From assembly GCF_004322395.1 (NCBI RefSeq), contig NZ_SCTW01000120.1, positions 1 through 32,390 on the forward strand: a DNA stretch of 32,390 bases. The letters run 5' to 3'. Below are positions 25,932 through 32,390 of the stretch, one piece after another (position 1 is the stretch's first letter; every line of letters starts with the position of its first letter). Made by a program: the position numbers and the translations under genes. The notes beneath the pieces are model-generated. The model saw only the letters and a list, made by a program, of their open reading frames with translations, did no database searches and was not told the DNA's origin. This DNA is from Methylobacter sp. (GTDB lineage: Bacteria; Pseudomonadota; Gammaproteobacteria; Methylococcales; Methylomonadaceae).

Positions 25932-26382
25932 TATTCAGGTCCAGCTTAAAGCCCAAATCGATGAAAAAATCGTCCAACATCGGTAGCAGCATGGCTTTGT
26001 ATGATGTTTCCTGTTCTATTGAGTCGATCACGGCGCTCAAGTGCTCGGCATCGGAAGCGATGACCACAAACCAGAGATTAAATCGATGTTCGCGTTCGTA
26101 ATTATGATTCACTTCGGGATAAGCGCTGATCTTATCGGCAACAGCTTGCAGTTGCGATTCAGGCACAGATATTGCGACCAATGCGCTGACGCCGATATGG
26201 TTAGGCGGAATAACCGGGCCGATGCGGCTGATAAAGTTGTTATCGTTCAGCTCGGAAAATGCCGACAAAACGTCGGCTTCGGTTACGCCCAGCGCATCGG
26301 CGATGTCCTGATAAGGCGTCGCCGAGATGGGAAAGTTTTGCTGATAGTCGTTTAACAGCTGTTTGTGTAGGGGAGATAGCAT
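25924..26382 (-). CDS. nirD: Siroheme decarboxylase subunit NirD
   Basis: A 152-residue AsnC/Lrp-fold subunit. I place the start at ATG 26382 (MLSPLHKQLL). The frame is open to 26448, but the extra 22 residues are encoded by an R4 repeat arm and have no counterpart in the family. After the winged helix (YQDIADALGVTEADVLSAF) comes FISRIGPVIPPNHIGVSAL and the D/G-type motif VNHNYEREHRFNLWFVVIA, then the terminal DFFIDLGFKLDLNND. It is the first of the four tightly coupled decarboxylase genes, separated from nirF by 156 bases of repeat. Confidence 0.9.
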   Translation of the reverse strand: MLSPLHKQLLNDYQQNFPISATPYQDIADALGVTEADVLSAFSELNDNNFISRIGPVIPPNHIGVSALVAISVPESQLQAVADKISAYPEVNHNYEREHRFNLWFVVIASDAEHLSAVIDSIEQETSYKAMLLPMLDDFFIDLGFKLDLNND

Positions 26383-26400
26383 AATCTTCGATATTAAAAA

Positions 26401-26510
26401 TGGAACACGGATGACACGGATAAACGCAGATTTAAAAGCGCATAACAAACTTGGTTTCAGTTTTTTAAAAATCCGTGTAAATCAGCCTAATCTGCGTCAT
26501 CTGTGTTCTA
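26401..26510. repeat. Repeat family R4 inverted pair between nirF and nirD
   Basis: The left arm (26401-26433) reads GGAACACGGATGACACGGAT then AAACGCAGATTT. The right arm (26468-26510) is the inverse: AAATCCGTGTAAATC, then CTGCGTCATCTGTGTTC. Both arms consist of seven- to eight-base units (ACACGGAT-like). Related single arms are at 10197-10242 and within 11367-11493. The pair lies inside the probable nir transcript. Confidence 0.8.
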
Positions 26511-26538
26511 TTAAATCTTTTCTGATAAGTTATGCCTG

Positions 26539-27702
26539 TCATAAGCCGATTTTATGCGCGCGCGAGCTAAAGAAAATACCGTTCGGTTTGTTGGCTGGCA
26601 AACGGGTTATTTCCTGCAAAGTATCAGTATCGTAAACCACCAGCTGGTTATCGTCTCGTAGCGCAACCCAGACTTGTTCTCCGCGCGGGGTGAATTCCAT
26701 ATGCAATACGCCTTTTCCCGGCGACAAGGTTTTGTGCAAAGACAGGTCTTTGACATCGATAACCTGTAATTGGTTATTATCCGGGAAGGCGAAGTTAACC
26801 CAGACTTGCCGCGCATCGGGTCGGGCCATCACGAAAACCGGTTGTCCCGCGACCGCTATGGTGTCATGCAGTTCCCAAGTTTTTTTGTCGATGACCAGAA
26901 CCTTGTGCTGGCCTATCGCCGGTGCAAACACATAATCACCGGCTACCGCCCAGCCTTCAAGATGCGGCATTTTATAAACGGGCAGTTTTTCGTCGTCTTT
27001 GCCGTAGTCGGGCAATATGCGCTTGACTCCGGCCTCGGTATTCCATAAATCCAGCAAGGCCAGCCCGGGTTCTCCAAACAAACCGGCTATATAGTAGTGT
27101 CCGTCCGGCGACATTAATGCGTCGTAAGGTTGTTTGCCGATGTTGGGGAATTTTTTCATAACCGGGGATTTGGGGTTTTTAAAGTCGGCCATCCAGATTT
27201 CACCGGCATCGAACAGGGAAAAGACAAAGCGCTGTCCGGGCGCGTCAACCAAGCCGACCACTTTAGAGCGCAGTCCATCGCCATAGTCGGAAGGAATATC
27301 GGCAACCAGTTCCAATGTATCTGACGAAAAAACTTTAACGCCGCCAGGCGTGTAGTTGGATACGGCGATTAATTTACCGTCCTGGGAAATCGCCCCGCCA
27401 ATACTGTTGCCGGCCTGAATGATGCGCTTGTCGATTGCGTCTTTCAGCATATCGATTTTGGTTAAGCCGCCGTCCCGACCGAAAACATAGGCGTAACGCT
27501 GGTCGCGGGAGAAAACCACGGAAGCGTGGGATAAATCGCCCAGCTTTTCGATTTTGGCTAAGCGTTTATGCTCGGTGGTGTTGATGATCAGCGCATTGCC
27601 GTCTTCGCGTTCGATGACGATGCCTAGATCGCCGGTGGCGCGTAGTTCTGCAAGGGCGTTGAAGGAGAGTAGGAAAGCTAGAAACGGGAGTAGTTTTGTC
27701 AT
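26539..27702 (-). CDS. nirF: Heme d1 biosynthesis protein NirF
   Basis: A periplasmic eight-bladed-propeller protein required for heme d1 synthesis. With ATG 27702 it has 387 residues, close to the usual size, and a clear signal peptide (MTKLLPFLAFLLSFNALA) without a lipobox Cys. The longer frame to 27753 would put 17 extra residues before it. Characteristic blocks: LRATGDLGIVIERE, LSHASVVFSRDQRYAYVFGR, QAGNSIGGAISQDG, NYTPGGVKVF, KVVGLVDAPGQRFVFSLFD, LPVYKMPHLEGWAVAG, GQPVFVMARPD and VLHMEFTPRGEQVWVALRD. The protein closes with PNGIFFSSRAHKIGL. The degraded relE frame stops 14 bases before the ATG, so nirF now lies directly behind a broken toxin gene. Confidence 0.95.
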   Translation of the reverse strand: MTKLLPFLAFLLSFNALAELRATGDLGIVIEREDGNALIINTTEHKRLAKIEKLGDLSHASVVFSRDQRYAYVFGRDGGLTKIDMLKDAIDKRIIQAGNSIGGAISQDGKLIAVSNYTPGGVKVFSSDTLELVADIPSDYGDGLRSKVVGLVDAPGQRFVFSLFDAGEIWMADFKNPKSPVMKKFPNIGKQPYDALMSPDGHYYIAGLFGEPGLALLDLWNTEAGVKRILPDYGKDDEKLPVYKMPHLEGWAVAGDYVFAPAIGQHKVLVIDKKTWELHDTIAVAGQPVFVMARPDARQVWVNFAFPDNNQLQVIDVKDLSLHKTLSPGKGVLHMEFTPRGEQVWVALRDDNQLVVYDTDTLQEITRLPANKPNGIFFSSRAHKIGL

Positions 27703-27715
27703 AGATTTGTGTGTA

Positions 27716-27981
27716 TTAACGATAGATGTCTTTTCGGTGCCCAATTTCGACAACTATAATAATCAGTTCTTCATTTTTTAAATGGCAGATCAAGCGGTAA
27801 TCGCCGACTCTATATCGCCATTAGCCGGCATATGTCCTTGTAGCGCTTTTCCCAGCTGTTTCGGATCATCAGTGTCCGCAAGTCGCTTTCGTAAGAATGA
27901 AGCAATCCTTTTTTGAATAGGTTTATCAAGTTTCTTTAAATCTTGTTTTGCGCTATCTAAAATTCTAATCGTCCAAGCCAA
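27716..27981 (-). pseudogene. relE-type toxin pseudogene (frameshift and nonsense)
   Basis: The first 50 or so residues (TTG start 27979-27981, overlapping the antitoxin stop) read TIRILDSAKQDLKKLDKPIQ through KQLGKALQGH, a normal RelE/ParE-superfamily N-terminal half. After that the frame runs into junk and a stop. In the next frame the missing half is plainly present: WRYRVGDYRLICHLKNEEL and then VEIGHRKDIYR with a stop at 27716-27718. Restoring it needs one inserted base after the GH codons and reversal of a TAA (probably from TTA, Leu) directly before WRYR. So there are two lesions, and the active-site arginine-rich C-terminal half is not translated. The antitoxin next to it is intact. 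Confidence 0.85.
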
Positions 27982-28189
27982 GTTCTTTCACCACATCGTC
28001 AAAATCATGAATAGATTCTTTGCCGTCCAGATAGTTTTTATAAGCGGTGTCTGCTTTTATTATCGCTTGTTCTTCCGCTAAATAGTCAAGTAAGGCATTT
28101 TTAATGACCGTGTCAGGTGTCAAACCTTGTCTAGTGGCTATGTGACTTAAGGCTTGTTCAGTGGTTTGGTCTAATTGTATGGTGTGCAT
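27965..28189 (-). CDS. relB: RelB-type ribbon-helix-helix antitoxin (orphaned)
   Basis: A 74-residue antitoxin. Residues 1-45 (MHTIQLDQTTEQALSHIATR, then GLTPDTVIKNALLDYL) form the ribbon-helix-helix DNA-binding part. The acidic, helical tail (YKNYLDGKESIHDFDDVV) would wrap the toxin. GGAG lies ten bases before the ATG. It overlaps the relE frame by 17 bases as in functional modules, but that toxin is disrupted, so only the antitoxin, and perhaps its autoregulation of the locus, can remain. It sits between DUF2380 and nirF, inside the nir gene run. Confidence 0.82.
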   Translation of the reverse strand: MHTIQLDQTTEQALSHIATRQGLTPDTVIKNALLDYLAEEQAIIKADTAYKNYLDGKESIHDFDDVVKELGLDD

Positions 28190-28233
28190 ATAGGTTGTTC
28201 TCCAGTTTTATGGCATTGTTCCAGCACTTTAAT

Positions 28234-28490
28234 TCATTGCTCAATCAATTTCTTTTGTATCAACTGGCTGTTCCTTGTTTTGTCCAGTGAGTTAAGCAGT
28301 CCTTGAGCATTGGCCGGATTCGATAATAAATAATGCGTTTCCTGCCATGTATTAAAGTCCGCTAATGACAAAATAACCACGTGGTTATTGTCCTTCGCGG
28401 TTTACGATACAGGGTTCATGATCTTGACACGCTTTTTGGCAAAGCTGCTCCAAACTTTGTTGGGCTTTTTTAAAAAGAATGCTTTGTATA
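28234..28490 (-). pseudogene. YefM/Phd-type antitoxin pseudogene (frameshift, lost start)
   Basis: On the minus strand, one frame reads KKAQQSLEQLCQKACQDHEP then CIVNREGQ and stops at 28385-28387. The next frame continues at the same place with NNHVVILSLADFNTWQETHY, then LLSNPANAQGLLNSLDK, ending at 28234-28236. Joined (one extra base or two missing at about 28390) these give the classical Phd/YefM layout: hEPciVnReG, VILSLaDFNtWqET.YLLSNPANA. No usual start codon precedes the first part, so the 5' end is also degraded. A matching YoeB/Doc toxin is not seen. Too broken to be found as a single open frame. Confidence 0.75.
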
Positions 28491-28563
28491 AAGATTATCC
28501 TCGATAACTAAATGATCGTTTTGACAAGTTTACTTGAACGTAGAGACGAAAAAACAAAAATAA

Positions 28564-29088
28564 TTAGTGTGAAGGGATTTGCTTAGGAGGTGGCGGTATA
28601 TAATGATTATTTAAATCCTTATCGATTTTGCCGGCAATACTTTCAACACCTTTAAGCGTTAGTTTTTCATCGCCGCCTTTGGTTTCTGAAATATAGTTGC
28701 CGATTAATTGATTATCTTTAGTCCTGATTAAGTGCCCCATGATGTAGGCAAATAAAAAGCTGGGCTTGTGCAATCTTCCAACTAATACATAATCAGCGCT
28801 TGCGGTTCTGCCAAGCTCGGCAGCGACATCGTTATGGTCGAACAAGTATCCGAAACCGCTGGTGGATTGATGTTGTGTGGCTGAATCAATCGAAATAATA
28901 CGGTAACCGGCGCTTTTAAGTTCCTTTTCCAGCAAGGGTTTTATGCTTGCCGTTCTGTTAATTTCGGCTGCCGTCCGAGGCTTCAGCGTCAAGTCATTAA
29001 GTTCAAAATCCAAAATGGCAATGCTTGTTTCTGCATTTACTTGGCTGATCGAAACAGCAATCAAAAATAAAAAACAGAGAGTTTTCAT
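28564..29088 (-). CDS. DUF2380-like exported protein coupled to nirC
   Basis: A 174-residue protein with a signal peptide (MKTLCFLFLIAVSISQVNA). The mature part opens ETSIAILDFELNDLTLKP, then has a helical stretch ending in LLEKELKSAGYRIISID and the block VAAELGRTASADYVLVGRLHKPSFLFAYI. This is the DUF2380 pattern (a periplasmic alpha/beta fold of unknown role), and the C-terminus is Pro-rich. The ATG begins immediately after the nirC stop codon (TAAATG), so it is translationally coupled and belongs to the nir operon. It is not part of the classical Pseudomonas nirSMCFDLGHJEN set. The family call is from recalled pattern; function is unknown. Confidence 0.72.
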   Translation of the reverse strand: MKTLCFLFLIAVSISQVNAETSIAILDFELNDLTLKPRTAAEINRTASIKPLLEKELKSAGYRIISIDSATQHQSTSGFGYLFDHNDVAAELGRTASADYVLVGRLHKPSFLFAYIMGHLIRTKDNQLIGNYISETKGGDEKLTLKGVESIAGKIDKDLNNHYIPPPPKQIPSH

Positions 29089-29400
29089 TTAAGGTTTTGT
29101 TTCGGGCTTGCGTAATATTCCAACCAGCCAAGCAGCCTCGTCCCGATTCATAAACGGCTGCCAAGGCGGCATGGCGGTGCCTGGGCGGCCGTTTAGAATG
29201 GTTGAAATCAACAAATCATCGGGCTTTCCGGCCAATGCATCGGGCAACAGGGCAGGGCCAAGGCCGCCTTTTAATGTCAGGCCATGACATGCTCCGCAAT
29301 CATGATTGAGCATGTTGCGGAGCGTACTTTGCCGCTCAGGTGATGGTTCACCGGCAAAGGTTGCTGTCGCAGCCAACATTAAAACCAACAGCTTGAACAT
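29089..29400 (-). CDS. nirC: NirC-like periplasmic cytochrome c55X
   Basis: A 103-residue monoheme c-type cytochrome with signal peptide (MFKLLVLMLAATATFA). The heme-binding motif is DCGACHG (Cys35, Cys38, His39), followed by LTLKGGLGPALLP and the distal GRPGTAMPPW, in which Met is the likely sixth ligand. The GGLGPALLP and GTAMPPW blocks are typical of NirC, which can donate electrons to NirS and to NirF/NirN during maturation. It starts five bases after the preceding cytochrome gene and is joined to the DUF2380 gene. Confidence 0.88.
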   Translation of the reverse strand: MFKLLVLMLAATATFAGEPSPERQSTLRNMLNHDCGACHGLTLKGGLGPALLPDALAGKPDDLLISTILNGRPGTAMPPWQPFMNRDEAAWLVGILRKPETKP

Positions 29401-29405
29401 ACTTG

Positions 29406-29717
29406 TTACGGTTTTAATTTGGCATAGTACGCAGCAACGTTACCGATGTCATCATCGCTTAAGGAACCGGCGATGGCATTCATGATGTCGGATTTACGGG
29501 TTTTATCTCGGTACTGTTTGAGCGCTGTTTTTAAGTAATCCATATCGCGTCCGGCCAATGGCGGAAAAGGCGCTTCGGCCGAAGGCGTTATAATGCCGTG
29601 GCACTGCGAACAGACCGCTGCCGCTTTGGCTTGCCCCGCATAAATGCTTGCCGCATTGACGCTTTGAGCAGACACCAATCCCAGTATCAACGATCCTGTA
29701 AGAACTGATAGTCTCAT
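29406..29717 (-). CDS. Small periplasmic cytochrome c (c553/c4-like, NirM position)
   Basis: A 103-residue monoheme cytochrome. The signal peptide ends near SVNAAS. Heme motif CSQCHG (Cys36, Cys39, His40) is followed by FPPLAGRDMDYLKTALKQYR and the closing SLSDDDIGNVAAYYAKL. This is the class I cytochrome c4/c553 form rather than classical NirM (c551). Its ATG overlaps the nirS-like stop in TAATG, so the two are translationally coupled. It is therefore the best candidate for the electron donor to the d1 enzyme (inference from position). Confidence 0.85.
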   Translation of the reverse strand: MRLSVLTGSLILGLVSAQSVNAASIYAGQAKAAAVCSQCHGIITPSAEAPFPPLAGRDMDYLKTALKQYRDKTRKSDIMNAIAGSLSDDDIGNVAAYYAKLKP

Positions 29718-31297
29718 TACTTTGCCCCTTTCATTTCGTCAGGAGAAAGACCGCGAGTCATGTATCTGACGCGGCCGTGAGAGAATATACCAGCCGGACT
29801 TTCCATCGATACGGAAGCGACTTTTTCCAAGGACGTGGAATCGTAAACGACGACTTCGTCACCGCTATATCCGGCGCTGACATACAGGAATTTACCGTCG
29901 GCGCTGTATTCGGGGAAATAGGCATGTCCGCCTACATCCAGGGTTTTAACGACTTCCAGGGATTTCTTATCGATCAATTGGACGGTACGGGCGCGACGGT
30001 CTTTAGAAATAATGTCTACTGCAACATAAGGCGCATTGGCATGAGCCGCCGGGGATTCCGTGCCGCCTGCAACCGGAACTTGCTTAACCACTTCCATTTT
30101 GTCCAGATCCCAAACGCTGACCACGGTTTTGTCGCAATCGCCGAAGTTGGTGCCGAAACCGAGTATGCGGCCGTCAACTTCAACCGCAGAGCCGCCGCCA
30201 ACATGAGGTACGCAGCCGGCATCCAGTTTCTTAATGATTTTGCGGTCTTTTAAATCAATCGCAGTAACGATGTTGTCGTCATAAGCGGCAACCATTAATT
30301 TTTTGCCACCATGGGTCAGGAAGGCGTCATGCAAATGGCGGCCGACGTTTTCAATTTTAGTGACCGGAAAACCTTCTTTTAAATCGACTACCCAAACTTG
30401 ACCGGCGTTTTCCAGAGCGATAGCAAAAATATCGTCAAACGGCGTACCGATGATCATGCCGGAATCGGAAGAAACCATTTTGCCGTCCGGATCGATGCCT
30501 TCCAGTTCAAAAGTTTTGATCGGCTCCAGCGTGTCGGCATCAAGAATGACGGCGTTGTGCGGTACGTAAGAACCGGCCATGATGTATTTTCCGTCGCGGG
30601 AAACGCCCAATCCCGGCCCGTTGAATCCTGTTTTGACGCTACGCACCGCTTGCATCGAATACAAATCGACTTTAAAAATTTCAGCAGTATCGGTTTTTAC
30701 ATAAGCCCAGCGCGGATTGGCGGGGTTGTAGTCGATAATATGCGCGGCGGTGCCGGTGGACACTTCGCCGATTTGTTTATGCGTAACGCTGTTAATGAAC
30801 ACGGCTTTTGAACCTGAACCGCGCCCGTATTTGCCGCGAGCCGCTACGCCGATCACGTCATCCATGCTGTTGATTTGATAGGTAGGCTTTGCGGGCAGGG
30901 TGCTTTCGTCTTTAACGTACACTTTTATCGACGCTTTGATGTCGTCAATCGTCCATGCCGGATTGGCCTGTTTTGGCGTGGTTTGCAGATGTTTAACCAA
31001 GCCGCGAATGTCGTCATCCGATAACCGGCCGTAGAACGGAGGCATTAAGGTATCGAAACTTCCGGTCATGATCAGGGTGCGCAAAGCAGTAGGGCTTCGG
31101 CCTTTCAGAGTATCTGAATTCAATCCAGGAGCAATAAACCCGCCATGATCGGAGCCGTGGCAACTGGCGCAATTGTCTTCATATAATTGATGCATGTTTT
31201 TGGACGTATCGGAGGTCGCTTGCGCTCCAAAAGGAAAAATAACAACGGCTAAGCAGGTAAGGATTGACTTGTGAAGGTGTTTTTTTGTTGTGTTCAT
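29717..31297 (-). CDS. nirS: Cytochrome cd1 nitrite reductase-like protein (NirS family, divergent)
   Basis: A periplasmic enzyme expected to reduce nitrite to nitric oxide. ATG 31297 (with AGAG upstream) gives 526 residues and a signal peptide; the frame extends to 31327 without support. The cytochrome c domain has CASCHG (Cys43, Cys46, His47) and a likely Met ligand in TLMPPF. The d1 propeller follows HLQTTP...WTIDDIKASIKVYV. Histidines line up with NirS: His186 (TAAHIIDY, axial d1 ligand), His323 (RHLHDAF) and His365 (CVPHVGGGS), the catalytic pair. Oddities: a GKYGRGSGSKAVFINS segment before the first blade and an ending SPAGIFSHGRVRYMTRGL that looks more like NirF/NirN than the NirS tail. 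NirN-like dihydro-heme d1 dehydrogenase is the alternative. Confidence 0.8.
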   Translation of the reverse strand: MNTTKKHLHKSILTCLAVVIFPFGAQATSDTSKNMHQLYEDNCASCHGSDHGGFIAPGLNSDTLKGRSPTALRTLIMTGSFDTLMPPFYGRLSDDDIRGLVKHLQTTPKQANPAWTIDDIKASIKVYVKDESTLPAKPTYQINSMDDVIGVAARGKYGRGSGSKAVFINSVTHKQIGEVSTGTAAHIIDYNPANPRWAYVKTDTAEIFKVDLYSMQAVRSVKTGFNGPGLGVSRDGKYIMAGSYVPHNAVILDADTLEPIKTFELEGIDPDGKMVSSDSGMIIGTPFDDIFAIALENAGQVWVVDLKEGFPVTKIENVGRHLHDAFLTHGGKKLMVAAYDDNIVTAIDLKDRKIIKKLDAGCVPHVGGGSAVEVDGRILGFGTNFGDCDKTVVSVWDLDKMEVVKQVPVAGGTESPAAHANAPYVAVDIISKDRRARTVQLIDKKSLEVVKTLDVGGHAYFPEYSADGKFLYVSAGYSGDEVVVYDSTSLEKVASVSMESPAGIFSHGRVRYMTRGLSPDEMKGAK

Positions 31298-31328
31298 TTT
31301 GTTGATCTCTAAATAGTATTGAATCAAT

Positions 31329-31355
31329 ATTATATTGTATGATTGAAAAGCTCAA
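31329..31355 (-). promoter_or_regulatory. Candidate sigma-70 promoter of the nir operon
   Basis: On the minus strand a perfect TATAAT (31329-31334) lies 31 bases before the nirS-like start. TTGAGC (31350-31355) stands 15 bases upstream of it as a possible, slightly close -35. A 13-base dyad TTGAGCTTTTCAA overlaps the -35. It resembles an FNR/Dnr site, but the spacing is one base too short. Confidence 0.4.
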
Positions 31356-31368
31356 GTAATCTTGGTTG

Positions 31369-32390
31369 TTAATTTGAGAAAAAGTTCATTGTCTCAGCAA
31401 TTTGTTGCTTTGCATCATCCAGTATCTGAAGAGACATTTCCGCTGTTAAGTGCTGGTTTCCCAGTTTCTGAAAGGCCGGTAGAGAGACAAGTAAAGGCAA
31501 TTTGGTATTGCCTGGAGATGCCAGAACGTTATGGTATTTTGCCAATAAGACAATGTCATTAAGGCTGATATTTTCAGTGGTGTTGGTAAACCAGTCTGTA
31601 GACAGCAAGGGAATTTGTTTTAAATTATCAGGAAATCCCCATTTTTCCAAAATAATACTACCAATTTGTCCGTGAACTTTGCTGATGCAAAGATCAATAT
31701 CTTCGGAATTATAAGTGTCTTCAGGCAAGCTGTCGGCAAAAGTTAAAATCGGTAACACTCCGATATTATGCAAAAGTCCTGCAAGTAGCGCTTCGTCTGG
31801 ATCTACTTTTTGAGTAAGTTGAGCCAGAGTATAGCTAATGCTGGAAATCTTGATGCTCTGCAACCATGTGTATTGTATTAGCTTCTTAGTTAATGGGTTT
31901 TCGCTTTTGACCAAGTTGTTCATACTAAAAGAGGTCACCAGATTGCGTGTGGTGGTCAACCCCAATCGATTGATCGCGTCAAAGCAACTGCTGATCGGAC
32001 TCAGAGGCCGGTAAATGGGGCTATTCACGACCTGAATCAGCTTGGCGGAAATAACCGGGTCCATATTAACAATCTTGACTATGTCGGCAATTCCATAATT
32101 TTCTTGGGTGGCTTTACGCAGTTTTAGTGCAATGTCAGGAAAACTTGGTATTTTTAGTTCACCTTGGGTAAAACGCTGGTAAAAACGATTAAAAAACGGA
32201 TTATTTTTAAGGTCTTCCGAAATATTCAGGTCATTATTCAGAGAGGAAAGAGTGCTTTGATTTTGCTGGAGTATAGTTTTGGATATATAGATTACAGTCA
32301 CGTCTGATTCGGCAATCGCTGTAAAATAATGCAGCTTACCGGCTGACAATGGATACAGCGCTTTTAAAGTGTCGGCGCTTACTTCAAGCC
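31369..32390 (-). CDS. HDOD-domain signalling protein with N-terminal cNMP-binding-like segment (5' end outside window)
   Basis: The frame is open to the window edge, so the start is missing. The segment EVSADTLKALYPLSAGKLHY, then FTAIAESDVTVIYISKTIL (about 32270-32385), has the look of the last strands of a cyclic-nucleotide-binding (CRP-like) barrel. The HDOD domain follows from LKIPSFPDIALKLRKATQ: IVNMDPVISAKLIQVVNSP, then DAINRLGLTTTRNLV and LLAGLLHNIGVLPIL. The usual HD is HN here, as expected for the catalytically dead HDOD family. Such proteins act in cytoplasmic signalling, often with two-component or c-di-GMP pathways. It is in the same direction as, and 71 bases before, the nirS-like gene, with a promoter candidate between. 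Confidence 0.82.
   Translation of the reverse strand, partial: LEVSADTLKALYPLSAGKLHYFTAIAESDVTVIYISKTILQQNQSTLSSLNNDLNISEDLKNNPFFNRFYQRFTQGELKIPSFPDIALKLRKATQENYGIADIVKIVNMDPVISAKLIQVVNSPIYRPLSPISSCFDAINRLGLTTTRNLVTSFSMNNLVKSENPLTKKLIQYTWLQSIKISSISYTLAQLTQKVDPDEALLAGLLHNIGVLPILTFADSLPEDTYNSEDIDLCISKVHGQIGSIILEKWGFPDNLKQIPLLSTDWFTNTTENISLNDIVLLAKYHNVLASPGNTKLPLLVSLPAFQKLGNQHLTAEMSLQILDDAKQQIAETMNFFSN

Noticed and set aside
26383-26448. N-terminal extension of NirD
   Set aside because: The codons lie in an R4 repeat arm and the family does not have this extension; start moved to 26382.
27703-27753. N-terminal extension of NirF
   Set aside because: It overlaps the end of the degraded relE and precedes a clear signal peptide; start moved to 27702.
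29777-30253. 158-codon plus-strand open frame opposite the nirS-like gene
   Set aside because: Antisense shadow of a confidently coding gene; no ribosome binding site and no recognisable protein.
31341-31356. FNR/Dnr-like box TTGAGCTTTTCAA upstream of the nirS-like gene
   Set aside because: The FNR consensus is TTGA-N6-TCAA; here the spacer is five bases, so it is noted only as a dyad near the promoter.

Overview
The window looks like chromosomal DNA of a gammaproteobacterium of moderate GC. The gene order queG / nnr-tsaE-amiC-mutL-miaA is the classical gammaproteobacterial one. The many palindromic intergenic repeats and the mix of nitrite-reductase, glycolytic and leucine genes are compatible with a Methylococcales-type (methanotroph-like) host. 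No methane-oxidation gene is present, so that placement is inference. I see no rRNA, tRNA or CRISPR array.

Layout. 1-1274: a probable C-terminal remnant of a Fic-like protein, a small DUF4870-like membrane protein and a convergent Lys-rich exported protein, the last two separated by a bidirectional terminator. 1619-5744 (+): a secreted GH3 beta-glucosidase, a FucP/GluP-type sugar symporter and a small four-helix membrane protein. 5845-9297 (-): pyruvate kinase, a CPGC redoxin and an ATP-type phosphofructokinase. Together these suggest release, uptake and glycolytic use of glucose. 9412-11328 (-): a DUF4124 protein and QueG. 11516-18400 (+): nnr, tsaE, amiC, mutL, miaA. 18584-22448 (+): leuC, leuD and an unusual LeuA/citramalate-synthase-like enzyme of a type I associate with Bacteroidetes; leuB is absent.

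22460-32390 (-) is the most distinctive part: an HDOD signalling protein (cut by the window edge), then a heme-d1 / cytochrome cd1 locus. Its order is nirS-like, a small cytochrome c, nirC, a DUF2380 gene, two broken toxin-antitoxin modules, nirF, nirD, nirL, nirG, nirH, nirJ and a SAM methyltransferase. NirDLGH (siroheme decarboxylases), NirJ (radical SAM) and NirF would build heme d1 for the periplasmic NirS-like enzyme, with the small cytochromes as electron donors or maturation partners. nirE, nirN and nor genes are not in the window.

Intergenic spaces are packed with at least seven families of short palindromic or inverted repeats, several nested within one another. One of them has been captured as the C-terminal codons of nirH. 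Several genes have their true start downstream of the longest reading frame because the frame runs into a repeat or leader; corrected starts are given.
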